The position numbers and the translations under genes are program-made. DNA of 64,000 nucleotides from Geovibrio ferrireducens (GTDB lineage: Bacteria > Chrysiogenota > Deferribacteres > Deferribacterales > Geovibrionaceae), in contig NZ_JAJAPB010000001.1 of the NCBI RefSeq assembly GCF_026226615.1, positions 310,001-374,000 of the forward strand, written 5' to 3'. This document shows positions 52,232 to 60,400 of the stretch, piece by piece; the first letter of the stretch is position 1, and the number at the start of each line of letters is the position of its first letter. The notes under the pieces are model-generated. The model searched no databases. It worked only from the letters and a program-made list of their open reading frames with translations, and had not been told where the DNA came from.

Positions 52232-52946
52232 CGGAAACTCCCGCCTGATTGTTTTCACAGGCTTTTCCGTACTGGTTCATATTATGGTTCTGCATCTTGC
52301 GGAACCGATTCAGATAAAAAGTACAGCGGAATCCGGGGGTTCCGTTGCCGTAACACTCATAAGCAGATACAGGGCGGCGGAGCCTAAGCATGAGTTCCTC
52401 GTCTCAGAAGCAAAAGCTCCGTCCTCCTCTGCCTCTGTATCCCGAAAACCGAAACCTCCCGCAGAGCATCCCGCTGTCTCAGCGAAAGCCGTTGAGCAGA
52501 TACTCCGCGAAGAGCCCGATGAATCCGGTGCGGAAATTGTTTCCGGAAGAGAGAAAAAAACAGATGCGGAATCTGAGCCTGCTGAAAAACCGGCGGCACT
52601 GCATTTCCCCTCCGCCCTGTCTGCGGAATCGGCGCCTGAGGCTGCTGCCCCTGTTCTTACCGAACAGGAAATGAGTTTCCTCACCGAACACATGCGGCAG
52701 AAGGTGCGTTCGCAGCTTACTTATCCTCAATTGGCAAGGAGAATGGGCTGGAACGGAACAGTTATGCTGAGGGTTTACCTCACGGAAAACGGCGGGGTTG
52801 AAAAAACAGAGATTATACTGAGCTCAGGCTTTAAGGCTTTGGACAAAGAGGCATTTGAGAGCGTTTACCGTGCGGCGCCGTACGAAAATCACACCGGGGA
52901 AGAAGTTATTGTTGAACTCCCCGTGCGCTTCAGCCTCAGCGGCTGA
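52197..52946 (+). CDS. TonB energy transducer
   Basis: This is a 249-residue TonB. The N-terminal membrane anchor is LIVFTGFSVLVHIMVLHL. A long Pro/Ala/Glu-rich periplasmic spacer follows (residues about 50-165). The C-terminal TonB domain has YPQLARRMGWNGTVMLRVYLTENGGVEKTEIILSSGFKALDKEAFE. I chose the ATG at 52197 (GTGGAAA upstream), which overlaps the preceding gene by 35 bp. No ExbB/ExbD genes are adjacent, so it must use those encoded elsewhere. It presumably serves the receptor of this operon. Confidence 0.9.
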   Translation: MMLKIQADRRNDGNSRLIVFTGFSVLVHIMVLHLAEPIQIKSTAESGGSVAVTLISRYRAAEPKHEFLVSEAKAPSSSASVSRKPKPPAEHPAVSAKAVEQILREEPDESGAEIVSGREKKTDAESEPAEKPAALHFPSALSAESAPEAAAPVLTEQEMSFLTEHMRQKVRSQLTYPQLARRMGWNGTVMLRVYLTENGGVEKTEIILSSGFKALDKEAFESVYRAAPYENHTGEEVIVELPVRFSLSG

Positions 52947-52951
52947 TAAAT

Positions 52952-52987
52952 ATAAACCCGCCGAAGAATGCTCCGGCGGGTTTTTTG
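52952..52987 (+). terminator. Rho-independent terminator of the TonB-receptor operon
   Basis: AACCCGCCG pairs with CGGCGGGTT around AAGAATGCTC, followed by six T. It marks the operon end. Confidence 0.9.
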
Positions 52988-53009
52988 TCGGTTTATTAAG
53001 GAGAAAAGA

Positions 53010-54485
53010 TTATTTCTTTACAGGGTCAGCGCCTATGAACACTGTACGCCCTGCTTTTTCCGCTGCTGTTTTTTCCCATGGCCATATAGCTTCCCAGTCG
53101 GATGCTTTGGCGGCATCACCTTCTTTTTTCAGCGCCCAGTGGTACTGTTCGGGTGTTATGCCGAAGGATCTTCCCTGCGCATCGAAATTGAATATGTGCT
53201 GCTTGTTAGGTTCACGGCCGTATTCGGTAGCCCAGTCGGGATAGCCTGATTTTTTCCAGCCGCTGCGTCCGTCAAGCACCTTAAGAACAGCTTCGGCATT
53301 TGAGCCGTGGCATTTTGCGCAGACTTCCGCCGGTGTTTTATCAAACAGCCACGGGCTTTTGGGGTTATTGCCCACATTATGGGACGTGTGGCAGTCAAAG
53401 CATGCCATTTTTGCATGGGTGCTGTGCTCGCCGACTATTGTGGCGCTGAGCATTATGTCCATATCCTGCTGGTGGTCACGTCTGCCTTTGCCGTCTATTG
53501 AAACCTGACGGTTGCCTTTGCCCCATGAGGGACGGGTGTACTGCATTACATCCTCGTATTTGTTTTTGCCGAGGATAAAGCCTCTGTTGTCGTTAGAGCC
53601 CTTGCCGTGGGCGGTATTTGTCTGGGCTCTTGTGTGACAGCGGGAGCATACTATCTGTCTTTCTTTGACATCAGTGAGCTTGGCAGGGTTTATTATATTG
53701 TCTGCTGACGGGTTTTCGGCATGTACCGCGCCGCCGCCGTGACAGGCCTCACAGGATATGCTGATGCTTGAAACAAATGTGTCTCTCAGATCCTTGCGTT
53801 TACCTGCTACATAGTCGGCCTTTGCCTTATTCCACGCGTTTACATCAAATCCTGTGGAGTGGCAGGCTATACAGCGTTCCTGCCATGAGCGGAACTCGCC
53901 GTAATTGGCCTTGTTCATTTCGCCGTCTTTAGGCTTAACCTCTATGAAAAGGAAATGGTAGCCGGCTCTTTCTTTACTGCCGGGGTAGTCCACAGTCTTT
54001 GTCTTGTCAAGCTTCCATGAAATACCGCCGTCTTCTGTTGCGGCGAGCCATGCCTTGCGGGGTGCGCCGTCATAATAAACAGCGTATCTCTGCTTGCGCT
54101 GGGAGCCGACAACAAGCTCAACATTCTTGAACTGTATTTTGTCTATGGCTATGTAGTTGGTATTGTCATCCTTTTTATCGAGGATCATGTAAGTGTCAAG
54201 CTTGTCCCAGTCCCTTTTTACCCATGGGTATATCTTTTCTTTTCCCCACGGATAATCCCTTCCTGCGGAATATTCAGGGTAAGCGGGTCCCCATTCGGTT
54301 TTTTTTGTGTGCCAGCTTGTGGCCCACTGAGCATGAACATCCTCATGGCATTCGGCGCATTTTTCAGGACCTGCAAAGCCTTCTGTTTTCCATGACATAT
54401 AGCCTTTTGAGTCTTTTGCCTCGGCTGACGCGGTAAAAACCGCCAGCAGAGCCAATGCAAAAAAAACGATACCATTTCGCATCAT
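53010..54485 (-). CDS. Hexahaem cytochrome c
   Basis: This 491-residue secreted cytochrome has a signal peptide (RNGIVFFALALLAVFTASAEA). It has six CXXCH sites: CAECH, CIACH, CEACH, CSRCH, CFDCH and CAKCH. The early NGQ-type environment (EDVHAQWATSWH) and the spacing recall the cytochrome c_554 / octahaem-like group, but with fewer haems. It is probably periplasmic, in respiratory or metal-reduction electron transfer. The electron acceptor is unknown. It follows a two-component system on the same strand. AGGAGG precedes the ATG. Confidence 0.88.
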   Translation of the reverse strand: MMRNGIVFFALALLAVFTASAEAKDSKGYMSWKTEGFAGPEKCAECHEDVHAQWATSWHTKKTEWGPAYPEYSAGRDYPWGKEKIYPWVKRDWDKLDTYMILDKKDDNTNYIAIDKIQFKNVELVVGSQRKQRYAVYYDGAPRKAWLAATEDGGISWKLDKTKTVDYPGSKERAGYHFLFIEVKPKDGEMNKANYGEFRSWQERCIACHSTGFDVNAWNKAKADYVAGKRKDLRDTFVSSISISCEACHGGGAVHAENPSADNIINPAKLTDVKERQIVCSRCHTRAQTNTAHGKGSNDNRGFILGKNKYEDVMQYTRPSWGKGNRQVSIDGKGRRDHQQDMDIMLSATIVGEHSTHAKMACFDCHTSHNVGNNPKSPWLFDKTPAEVCAKCHGSNAEAVLKVLDGRSGWKKSGYPDWATEYGREPNKQHIFNFDAQGRSFGITPEQYHWALKKEGDAAKASDWEAIWPWEKTAAEKAGRTVFIGADPVKK

Positions 54486-54495
54486 AAATCAACCT

Positions 54496-54528
54496 CCTGA
54501 TTTCATCAGGCAGCTTATAAAAAGCTGC
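54496..54528 (-). promoter_or_regulatory. Leader hairpins next to the ribosome site of the hexahaem cytochrome gene
   Basis: On the minus strand GCAGCTT-TTTAT-AAGCTGC is directly followed by CCTGAT-GAA-ATCAGG, whose 3' arm runs into the Shine-Dalgarno AGGAGG. The second hairpin would hide part of the ribosome site. Confidence 0.5.
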
Positions 54529-54597
54529 ATAATGAATGATTACTTTCAACAGGAGGCAGAGTTCCAGAAAAATGATCTTGACAGTTTGCACAGTTTC

Positions 54598-54615
54598 TGT
54601 GAAACGGATTTCACA
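54598..54615. promoter_or_regulatory. Palindrome upstream of the hexahaem cytochrome gene
   Basis: TGTGAAA and TTTCACA (7-bp arms, 4-bp spacer) lie about 115 bp before the cytochrome start and just after the response-regulator stop. It is a candidate binding site for the adjacent winged-helix regulator or a CRP/FNR-type protein; the spacing differs from TGTGA-N6-TCACA. Confidence 0.5.
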
Positions 54616-54635
54616 CAGAAGAAAAAAGATTTTTA

Positions 54636-55295
54636 TTACAAGGATGTTATGTTTTGAGAGATAGTCTTGAGACAGTGGACTATTTTTTCACCTGCCTTGG
54701 TCAGGATATAGTTTTTCTCATTATCCTGCGAAATTATGTCCGACTGACGGAGAATTTTAAGGTGGAAGTTCACCTTGGTGTGGTCGTCAATGCCTAGGCT
54801 CCGGGTAATGTCCATGAAGCGCATCCTTTTCTCCTCAAACAGCAGGAGGATAATACGCCGTCTTATGGTGTTTGATATGCAGGAGAGAGTTTCGTCCATG
54901 CCTGCATTGATGATACATTTTGAAAATTTGCTCTCTTCTATGTTCTTACGGATGCTTATCAGAAGCTCATCCTTCCTGAAAGGCTTGGCGATATAATCGT
55001 CCGCGCCTCTTTTCATGGCTTCCACAGCGTTGTCGACTGTGGCAAACGCGGTGATCATTATTACGCTTATCCCCGGATAATTCTTTTTCACATAGGAGAT
55101 AAGATCTGTGCCCAGCATTTCCGGCATGATGTAATCGGTGAGGATAATATCCGGCTGAGATATTTTCAGAATTTCCAAAGCTGCTTCCGCTGAGGAGGCT
55201 TCGTCCGTTTCAAAGCCGCTTTCGGAAAGGATTTCCGCAATATTTTCCCTTAGTTCGGCATCATCGTCAATTATCAGTATTTTTTCCGCCATCAC
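54636..55295 (-). CDS. Response regulator with receiver and ArsR-like winged-helix output
   Basis: This is a 219-residue protein. The receiver is residues about 1-120: [23 protein letters not shown] (phospho-Asp), ITAFA and AKPFRKDELL. A C-terminal winged helix follows: RRRIILLLFEEKRMRFMDITRSLGIDDHTKVNFHLKILRQSDIISQDNEKNYILT. This resembles ArsR/archaeal-type HTH rather than OmpR, NarL or Fis outputs, and is uncommon. It overlaps the upstream kinase gene by 29 bp. The hexahaem cytochrome gene follows on the same strand, so it is the likely target. Confidence 0.88.
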   Translation of the reverse strand: MMAEKILIIDDDAELRENIAEILSESGFETDEASSAEAALEILKISQPDIILTDYIMPEMLGTDLISYVKKNYPGISVIMITAFATVDNAVEAMKRGADDYIAKPFRKDELLISIRKNIEESKFSKCIINAGMDETLSCISNTIRRRIILLLFEEKRMRFMDITRSLGIDDHTKVNFHLKILRQSDIISQDNEKNYILTKAGEKIVHCLKTISQNITSL

Positions 55296-56679
55296 AAGCC
55301 TCTTCGGGAAAACGCACGGAAACCTCCGTCCCCTTCCCTTCCTCGCTCAAAATTTCAATGCTTCCGCCGTGGAGCCTCATTATGTTGTAAGTGACGTAAA
55401 GCCCCATCCCCGTACCTTTGCCGACCTCTTTTGTGGTGAAAAAGGGATCGAAGACCTTTGTTTTTATATTTTCCGGAATCCCGTGGCCGTTATCCCGCAC
55501 TTTTATCACCGCGAAGCCTTCCTCTTCGGAGCATTCCACTGATATTTCGGGATTTTCCGGGCATGCCTCGGCGGCGTTCATGATCAGGTTGATCAAAACC
55601 TCCTCCGCTTTCCAGAAAATGCCCTGAAAATACAGAGGATGCTCACATTTAAACCTTATATTTTTATAAAAAGGCTGGTTGCTCAGCAGGGTTTTTACAC
55701 TCTCAAGGAGCGATTCCGTGGAGATTTCGGTAAACTCCACACCTTTCTCCCTTGAGTAAAGCAGAAGCTCTCTGGCTATCCTGCCTGCTCTTTCTATATT
55801 TTTTTCTATGGACTCAAGACGTGCAAGAGCCTTTTCGTTCCCCTCTACCTTGCCTTTCAGTATTTCCGTACTCAGGAGCGCATTGGAGAGCGGGTTGTTT
55901 ATCTCGTGGGCTATGCCTGCCGCCAGTTTGCCGATGGAAGTGAGCTTTTCGCTCTGCGCCAGAAGCTGGAGCCGCTTTTCTATAAGCCTGTACTGCTCTT
56001 CATCAAAGGTTTTCATTGCCCTCAGCATGAAAAACATCAGGGAAAGGGCGCTGAGTCCGCGCAGAAGCACAACATTTATGCCGATAAGGGGGATAATGGT
56101 TCCTGTAGGTATGACCCCGGTGAGAAACGCATACGCAACCAGCGAGAAGCCCGCATAGCGGAAGTTTGCCGCACCGCTTTTTGACACGCTCATAACCGAT
56201 TTTGAATAAAGCACAAGGCCGATGCCCGCAAATATAGAACTTGTGAAGCCGATGAGATTTCGGATCAGCTTGTCATGCCTGTATTCCACAGAGATCAGGA
56301 ACACCGCCGCAGTGAGGATAAGAATTATGAAAGCGCCCCACAGCTTGGCGTTTTTCCTGCTGGCGAAAAGCCTTGCCCTGTTTGATACAACAAGCATGAG
56401 CTCCAGAGCGAAAACAAGCATGATAACATATGATGATTCCACAATAAGCAGGCGGACAATCTTCCAGCTCATGAAATTAAACTGAGGGTCAGCCTTATTC
56501 ATGTGCATGTAAAGCTCTATCCATTCATGAAGTCCATGCACCACGCCGAATAAGCCCAGAAGCCAGAGGATCGGCGCAATATCAAGACTGCTGAGCTTTG
56601 TGTCTTTGGTGAGAACAGCAACTCCCAGTGTAAAAAAAGCCAGACCGTAAAAGATATAGATGATGTAAAGAATAAACAT
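55267..56679 (-). CDS. Membrane sensor histidine kinase (seven-helix N-terminal sensor)
   Basis: This is a 470-residue kinase. About seven membrane helices occupy residues 1-215 (with [13 protein letters not shown] near residue 50, a possible ligand-sensing His/Glu patch). A short coiled-coil leads to HisKA with the phospho-His in [20 protein letters not shown]. HATPase_c has [42 protein letters not shown] and [11 protein letters not shown]. It overlaps its response regulator. The signal is unknown; the fully membrane-embedded sensor suggests a membrane or respiratory-chain cue. Confidence 0.9.
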   Translation of the reverse strand: MFILYIIYIFYGLAFFTLGVAVLTKDTKLSSLDIAPILWLLGLFGVVHGLHEWIELYMHMNKADPQFNFMSWKIVRLLIVESSYVIMLVFALELMLVVSNRARLFASRKNAKLWGAFIILILTAAVFLISVEYRHDKLIRNLIGFTSSIFAGIGLVLYSKSVMSVSKSGAANFRYAGFSLVAYAFLTGVIPTGTIIPLIGINVVLLRGLSALSLMFFMLRAMKTFDEEQYRLIEKRLQLLAQSEKLTSIGKLAAGIAHEINNPLSNALLSTEILKGKVEGNEKALARLESIEKNIERAGRIARELLLYSREKGVEFTEISTESLLESVKTLLSNQPFYKNIRFKCEHPLYFQGIFWKAEEVLINLIMNAAEACPENPEISVECSEEEGFAVIKVRDNGHGIPENIKTKVFDPFFTTKEVGKGTGMGLYVTYNIMRLHGGSIEILSEEGKGTEVSVRFPEEACDGGKNTDN

Positions 56680-56785
56680 CCGTTCTCCGCCGCGGGTTGA
56701 TTAGCCTATTAAAAATTATTAAGCCGCTTAACGCAACAGATTTAATAAGTTTGACTAAAACAGGCAGCGGAGTTTATATATTGCA

Positions 56786-58615
56786 ATGAGCAAAAAACTT
56801 GCGGTATGGATCAGCATTCTTGTCACTGTGGTTCTTGTTTTTTCCACAGGTGTTTATTATTCGCAGTCGCAGAAGGCTGTTCTCTTTGAGATACAGAAGC
56901 GCACTGCCGAGCTCCTGCGGGCGGACAAGCGCACGGTCTCCGATTTTCTGGGGCATATCCGCTCCGTAACCTACGGTCTCTACACCAACCCGGTCAACAG
57001 CCGCTTCATTTTCCACGGTGAGGGGAAGGAACGCGCCGAAACCCTTTTCATGGACTACTGCAATAATGTCCGTGAGGTTCAGGCGATACGCCTTGTGGAT
57101 AAGGAGGGAAAGATTCAGGTTTTCATGCGTGAGTGCGAAAACCTTTCCGGCGAAGCTGACTACGAACCCATAGATATTTCCTCCAAGGATTTCATACAGG
57201 ATGCGGCTGAGCTTGACAGGCCGGAGATTCTGTTCAGCAAGTTTGAGCGGGGCTTTCTTCCCGATGCGGTAAGCTTCTGCCCGTCCATGATCCGCACTGT
57301 TGTCCCCTACTTTGCCGGTTCAGGGCATGCGGGGTATCTGGTGGTGAACTACTGGGGCGAACGCCTCGGCGAGGTGGTGAACAGGCTTAACCGCAATGAA
57401 GGGCATTCTTTCATAGTGGAGAAAAACAAGATCAACCCCGACCGCCACGGAATTTTCCTTTTTCATAAAAACAAGAGCTACGAATTTGCAAACCAGATGC
57501 AGCATGACCACCGCTTCCAGACGGTTTACGGAGCGGATGTCTTTGATGAAGTAATCAAAGGGCTGGACGGCATAATCCGCCTGAAAAACGGCGATTTCCT
57601 CGGATACACCACGGTTTACCCCTACGAAGGGACGGATATTTCATGGAAAGTCTGCACGGTGATCGACTCAAAGTACGCCTTTCGCAATCTCCGCGCTCTT
57701 AAAACGGGGTTCATACTCGTCCTTTCACTGTCTGTTTTTATGGCAGTTCTCACCGCCTTCATATTCGCGGAAAAGTTCCTTAAGCCGCTGGGCGGGCTGA
57801 AAAAGGCTCTGGAAAACTACGGCAGGGGAAATCTGGATTACGAGATAAAAGAGGACTATACAGACGAACTGGGGGACATAGCCGCCAAGGTTCAGGAAAT
57901 GGCGGTATCCCTGCGGAATCATATAAAAGAGAGGGAAACGGCGCAGAAAAGGATGGAGCTTGCAGACAGGCTTTCATCCTTAAGCATACTCAGCGCAGGA
58001 GTTTCCCACGAGCTTTCAACACCGCTGAACTCCATCCTCCTTGCGGCGGGGATCATAGAAAAGGAATGCGGCTCCACTGACGAGGTTCGGGCGGTTAAGG
58101 CACAGGCGGAAAGGTGTGTCGGGATCATCGCCTCCATGAAGCGCCTTGTGGCGGACGGATATGACAGCTGCACCAAGGAGCGGCTGAACCTTAAGGAAAT
58201 AGTCGGTGAAACTGTGCGGTTTATGCGTGCCGGCGGCGGGGTGTTTATAGAAACCGAGCTTGAGGACGCATATATTGATGGCTGCCGGACATTGATAAAT
58301 CAGGCTTTTCTGAATATCGCAGTGAACGCGGTGGACGCTGTTTTCCCGTCCGGCAGGGTGGTGTTCCGCCTTTTCAGGGAGAACGGAAAGGTTATTCTTG
58401 ATACTGAGGACAACGGCAGCGGCATTGAGCCTGAAAAGCTGGAGAAGATATTCGATCCGTTCTTCACGACAAAATCGCCGGATAAGGGAACAGGTCTCGG
58501 ACTCTCCATCACCCACAGGATAATAACCGAACACGGCGGAAAAATCAGCGTGAGAAGCGAGAAAGGGAAAGGGACTGCGGTAAGGTGCGAATTTAATGAA
58601 AGTAGTTATAGTTGA
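56786..58615 (+). CDS. Membrane sensor histidine kinase with periplasmic domain and HAMP
   Basis: This is a 609-residue kinase. A membrane helix (VWISILVTVVLVFSTGVYY) is followed by a periplasmic dCache-like domain (about 30-305) and a second helix (GFILVLSLSVFMAVLTAFIF). HAMP is next, with FLKPLGGLKKALENYGRGNLDYEI. HisKA has the phospho-His in SAGVSHELSTPLNSILLA, and HATPase has [38 protein letters not shown] and GTGLGLSI. Its 3' end overlaps the NtrC-type regulator by 20 bp. It is divergent from the other two-component pair. Confidence 0.92.
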   Translation: MSKKLAVWISILVTVVLVFSTGVYYSQSQKAVLFEIQKRTAELLRADKRTVSDFLGHIRSVTYGLYTNPVNSRFIFHGEGKERAETLFMDYCNNVREVQAIRLVDKEGKIQVFMRECENLSGEADYEPIDISSKDFIQDAAELDRPEILFSKFERGFLPDAVSFCPSMIRTVVPYFAGSGHAGYLVVNYWGERLGEVVNRLNRNEGHSFIVEKNKINPDRHGIFLFHKNKSYEFANQMQHDHRFQTVYGADVFDEVIKGLDGIIRLKNGDFLGYTTVYPYEGTDISWKVCTVIDSKYAFRNLRALKTGFILVLSLSVFMAVLTAFIFAEKFLKPLGGLKKALENYGRGNLDYEIKEDYTDELGDIAAKVQEMAVSLRNHIKERETAQKRMELADRLSSLSILSAGVSHELSTPLNSILLAAGIIEKECGSTDEVRAVKAQAERCVGIIASMKRLVADGYDSCTKERLNLKEIVGETVRFMRAGGGVFIETELEDAYIDGCRTLINQAFLNIAVNAVDAVFPSGRVVFRLFRENGKVILDTEDNGSGIEPEKLEKIFDPFFTTKSPDKGTGLGLSITHRIITEHGGKISVRSEKGKGTAVRCEFNESSYS

Positions 58616-59879
58616 GGATGACAGAACACTCTGCGGGCTTCTGAAAAAGAGCCTTGAGAACGAGTTTAACGTTACCGCGTTCTATGAGCCGGAAACGGCG
58701 CTGGCGCATATAAAGAGCTCCGGTGCGGACGCTGTGGTCTCTGATGTGCGTATGCCGGGGATGACCGGGTTTGGGCTTCTGGAAGCCCTGCGTGAGGAGA
58801 TGCCCGAAGTGCGCCTGATACTGATGACCGGCTACGGCACTGTCACCGAATCGGTAAACGCCATAAAAAGCGGAGCATACGACTATATCCTCAAGCCTGT
58901 GGATCCGGACATTCTCATAAAAAAGCTGGAGCAGATACGAACCCTCATCGACTTCGGCAGACAGAGCGCCGGAAGCTTCGCACCCGTCTATAAATCACGC
59001 AGGTTTGAAGATATAATGCAGCTTGCCGCCCGTGCCGCCAAGGCGGACAGCGGCGTGCTCATCACCGGGGAAACAGGGAGCGGAAAAGAGATAATCGCCC
59101 GATTCATACACGGTGTATCAGCCCGCAGAACTGCGCCCTTCGTGGCAGTGAACTGCGGCAATATGCAGGAACAGCTTTTCGAGAGCGAGCTTTTCGGCTA
59201 CCGCAAGGGGGCATTCACCGGAGCAGATTCCAATAAGCGGGGGCTTGTTTCTGCTGCGGAGCGGGGAACACTCTTTCTGGATGAGATAGGCGAGCTCCCC
59301 CTCCCCTCGCAGGCAAAGCTTCTGCGTTTTATAGAGACAAAAACCTACTACCCCTTAGGCTCTGTTGAGCAGAAAACAGCGAACGTCCGCTTCATCGCAG
59401 CCACCAACCGCAATCCCGCAGAGGAGGCGGAAAACGGCACTTTCCGCAAGGATCTGTACTACAGGCTGAACGTGCTGGAGATTAAGGTTCCGCCGTTAAG
59501 GGAAAGAAAAGAGGACATAATGCCGCTGGCTGAATATTTCCTCGGCAGGTTCCGCCACATAAACCCGAAGATAGAGGGCTTCTCGGCAGATTCCGTGAGG
59601 TTTCTGGAAAATTATTCATATCCGGGCAATGTCCGCGAACTCTCGAACATCATAGAACGGGCGGTGATACTGGAAACAGGGCATATTATATCGCCTGCGT
59701 CACTCCATATGCCTGATCCGGCGGGAAGAGGCACTTCCCGGAAGCTGGACGATGTTGTGCGGGAGCATATACTGACCGCACTGAGCGAAGCCGGAGGAAG
59801 CAAGACAAAAGCCGCCGAAATTCTCGGCATAGACGCTTCCACCATATACCGCAGGCTCAAGGAATACGGCATAGGGTGA
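58596..59879 (+). CDS. NtrC-family sigma-54-dependent response regulator
   Basis: This is a 427-residue activator. The receiver has the D8/D9 acid pair and phospho-acceptor D50 ([12 protein letters not shown]). The AAA+ domain has Walker A GETGSGKE, the sigma-54 contact loop [14 protein letters not shown] and [11 protein letters not shown], plus the NPGNVREL-type [11 protein letters not shown] Fis-type HTH closes it ([27 protein letters not shown]). A sigma-54 promoter with paired upstream palindromes lies before the multihaem cytochrome gene at 60401 and is the likely target. Confidence 0.95.
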   Translation: MKVVIVEDDRTLCGLLKKSLENEFNVTAFYEPETALAHIKSSGADAVVSDVRMPGMTGFGLLEALREEMPEVRLILMTGYGTVTESVNAIKSGAYDYILKPVDPDILIKKLEQIRTLIDFGRQSAGSFAPVYKSRRFEDIMQLAARAAKADSGVLITGETGSGKEIIARFIHGVSARRTAPFVAVNCGNMQEQLFESELFGYRKGAFTGADSNKRGLVSAAERGTLFLDEIGELPLPSQAKLLRFIETKTYYPLGSVEQKTANVRFIAATNRNPAEEAENGTFRKDLYYRLNVLEIKVPPLRERKEDIMPLAEYFLGRFRHINPKIEGFSADSVRFLENYSYPGNVRELSNIIERAVILETGHIISPASLHMPDPAGRGTSRKLDDVVREHILTALSEAGGSKTKAAEILGIDASTIYRRLKEYGIG

Positions 59880-59966
59880 GGTTTTTTGACTTTGGCATGA
59901 TCTTTCCATAATTTTTTGTTAGCATATGCTTATTGCCCGCTTTTAACTAAAAATGAGGTAACAAGT

Positions 59967-60224
59967 ATGGGAAGAGACAGAAGTAGGAAGCCAAGAGCAG
60001 TTTTTCACTTTTTTAATGATGCAAAGCAACAGAACAGGGCGTTCACTTTAAGAGAAGTCCAGCACAAAATAAGATGGGCAGAAAGTACTGTTGAAACATA
60101 CAGAGGAAAAATTTGGCATGTATTCTTAGATTCAGTTCCCGATGGATATATTGTTAACGATAATTTTAATTTTGATGAAGAAGGTTATGTCAAGTACCAT
60201 AGCCAAATTAAGGACGGTAAGTAG
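59967..60224 (+). CDS. Small A+T-rich hypothetical protein, probably acquired
   Basis: I do not recognise this 85-residue cytosolic protein for certain. It starts MGRDRSRKPRAVFHFFNDAK and continues with FTLREVQHKIRWAESTVETYRGKIWHVFL, which looks like a small winged-helix fold, ending in a charged tail. Similar short domains occur in integron-cassette and mobile-region proteins. Base composition is clearly more A+T rich than its neighbours, and it uses AGA for Arg. The ATG at 59967 has GAGGTAAC upstream. It is inserted between the NtrC-type gene and its probable target. Confidence 0.65.
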   Translation: MGRDRSRKPRAVFHFFNDAKQQNRAFTLREVQHKIRWAESTVETYRGKIWHVFLDSVPDGYIVNDNFNFDEEGYVKYHSQIKDGK

Positions 60225-60231
60225 CAGTTCT

Positions 60232-60267
60232 TTGCAAATTGCAAGAAACAGCATTTGCATAATGCAA
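60232..60267. promoter_or_regulatory. Tandem palindromic upstream activating sites
   Basis: TTGCAA-A-TTGCAA (60232-60244) and TTGCAT-A-ATGCAA (60255-60267) have centres 23 bp apart, about two helical turns. A half-site TTTGCAT lies near 60290. They sit about 110-135 bp before the -12 of the sigma-54 promoter at 60354, the usual place for NtrC-type activators. Confidence 0.72.
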
Positions 60268-60353
60268 GATTCCTAGCGGGAAACTAGCCTTTGCATGAAC
60301 CATAAACTCATATCAAATCAGGTGAATTTCTGTCATAATATTTTCTGCCTCCG

Positions 60354-60369
60354 TGGCATGTGTGTTGCT
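60354..60369 (+). promoter_or_regulatory. Sigma-54 promoter of the multihaem cytochrome gene
   Basis: TGGCATG-TGTG-TTGCT matches the sigma-54 consensus TGGCACG-N4-TTGCW with one change. The GG (60355) and GC (60367) dinucleotides are separated by exactly 10 bp. Transcription should start near 60379, 22 bp before the ATG. Confidence 0.85.
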
Positions 60370-60400
60370 CAACAGATCGCAGTACACGGAGGTTTATTTT

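Noticed and set aside
59887-59905. TTGGCATGATCTTTCC after the NtrC-type gene, resembling a sigma-54 promoter for the small ORF
   Set aside because: The -12 GC dinucleotide is missing at the required 10-bp distance.
60261-60300. CTAG-N7-CTAG dyad and the nearby TTTGCAT as a sigma-54 -12 element
   Set aside because: GG and GC are 12 bp apart there, not 10. The exact match at 60354 is better and closer to the gene.
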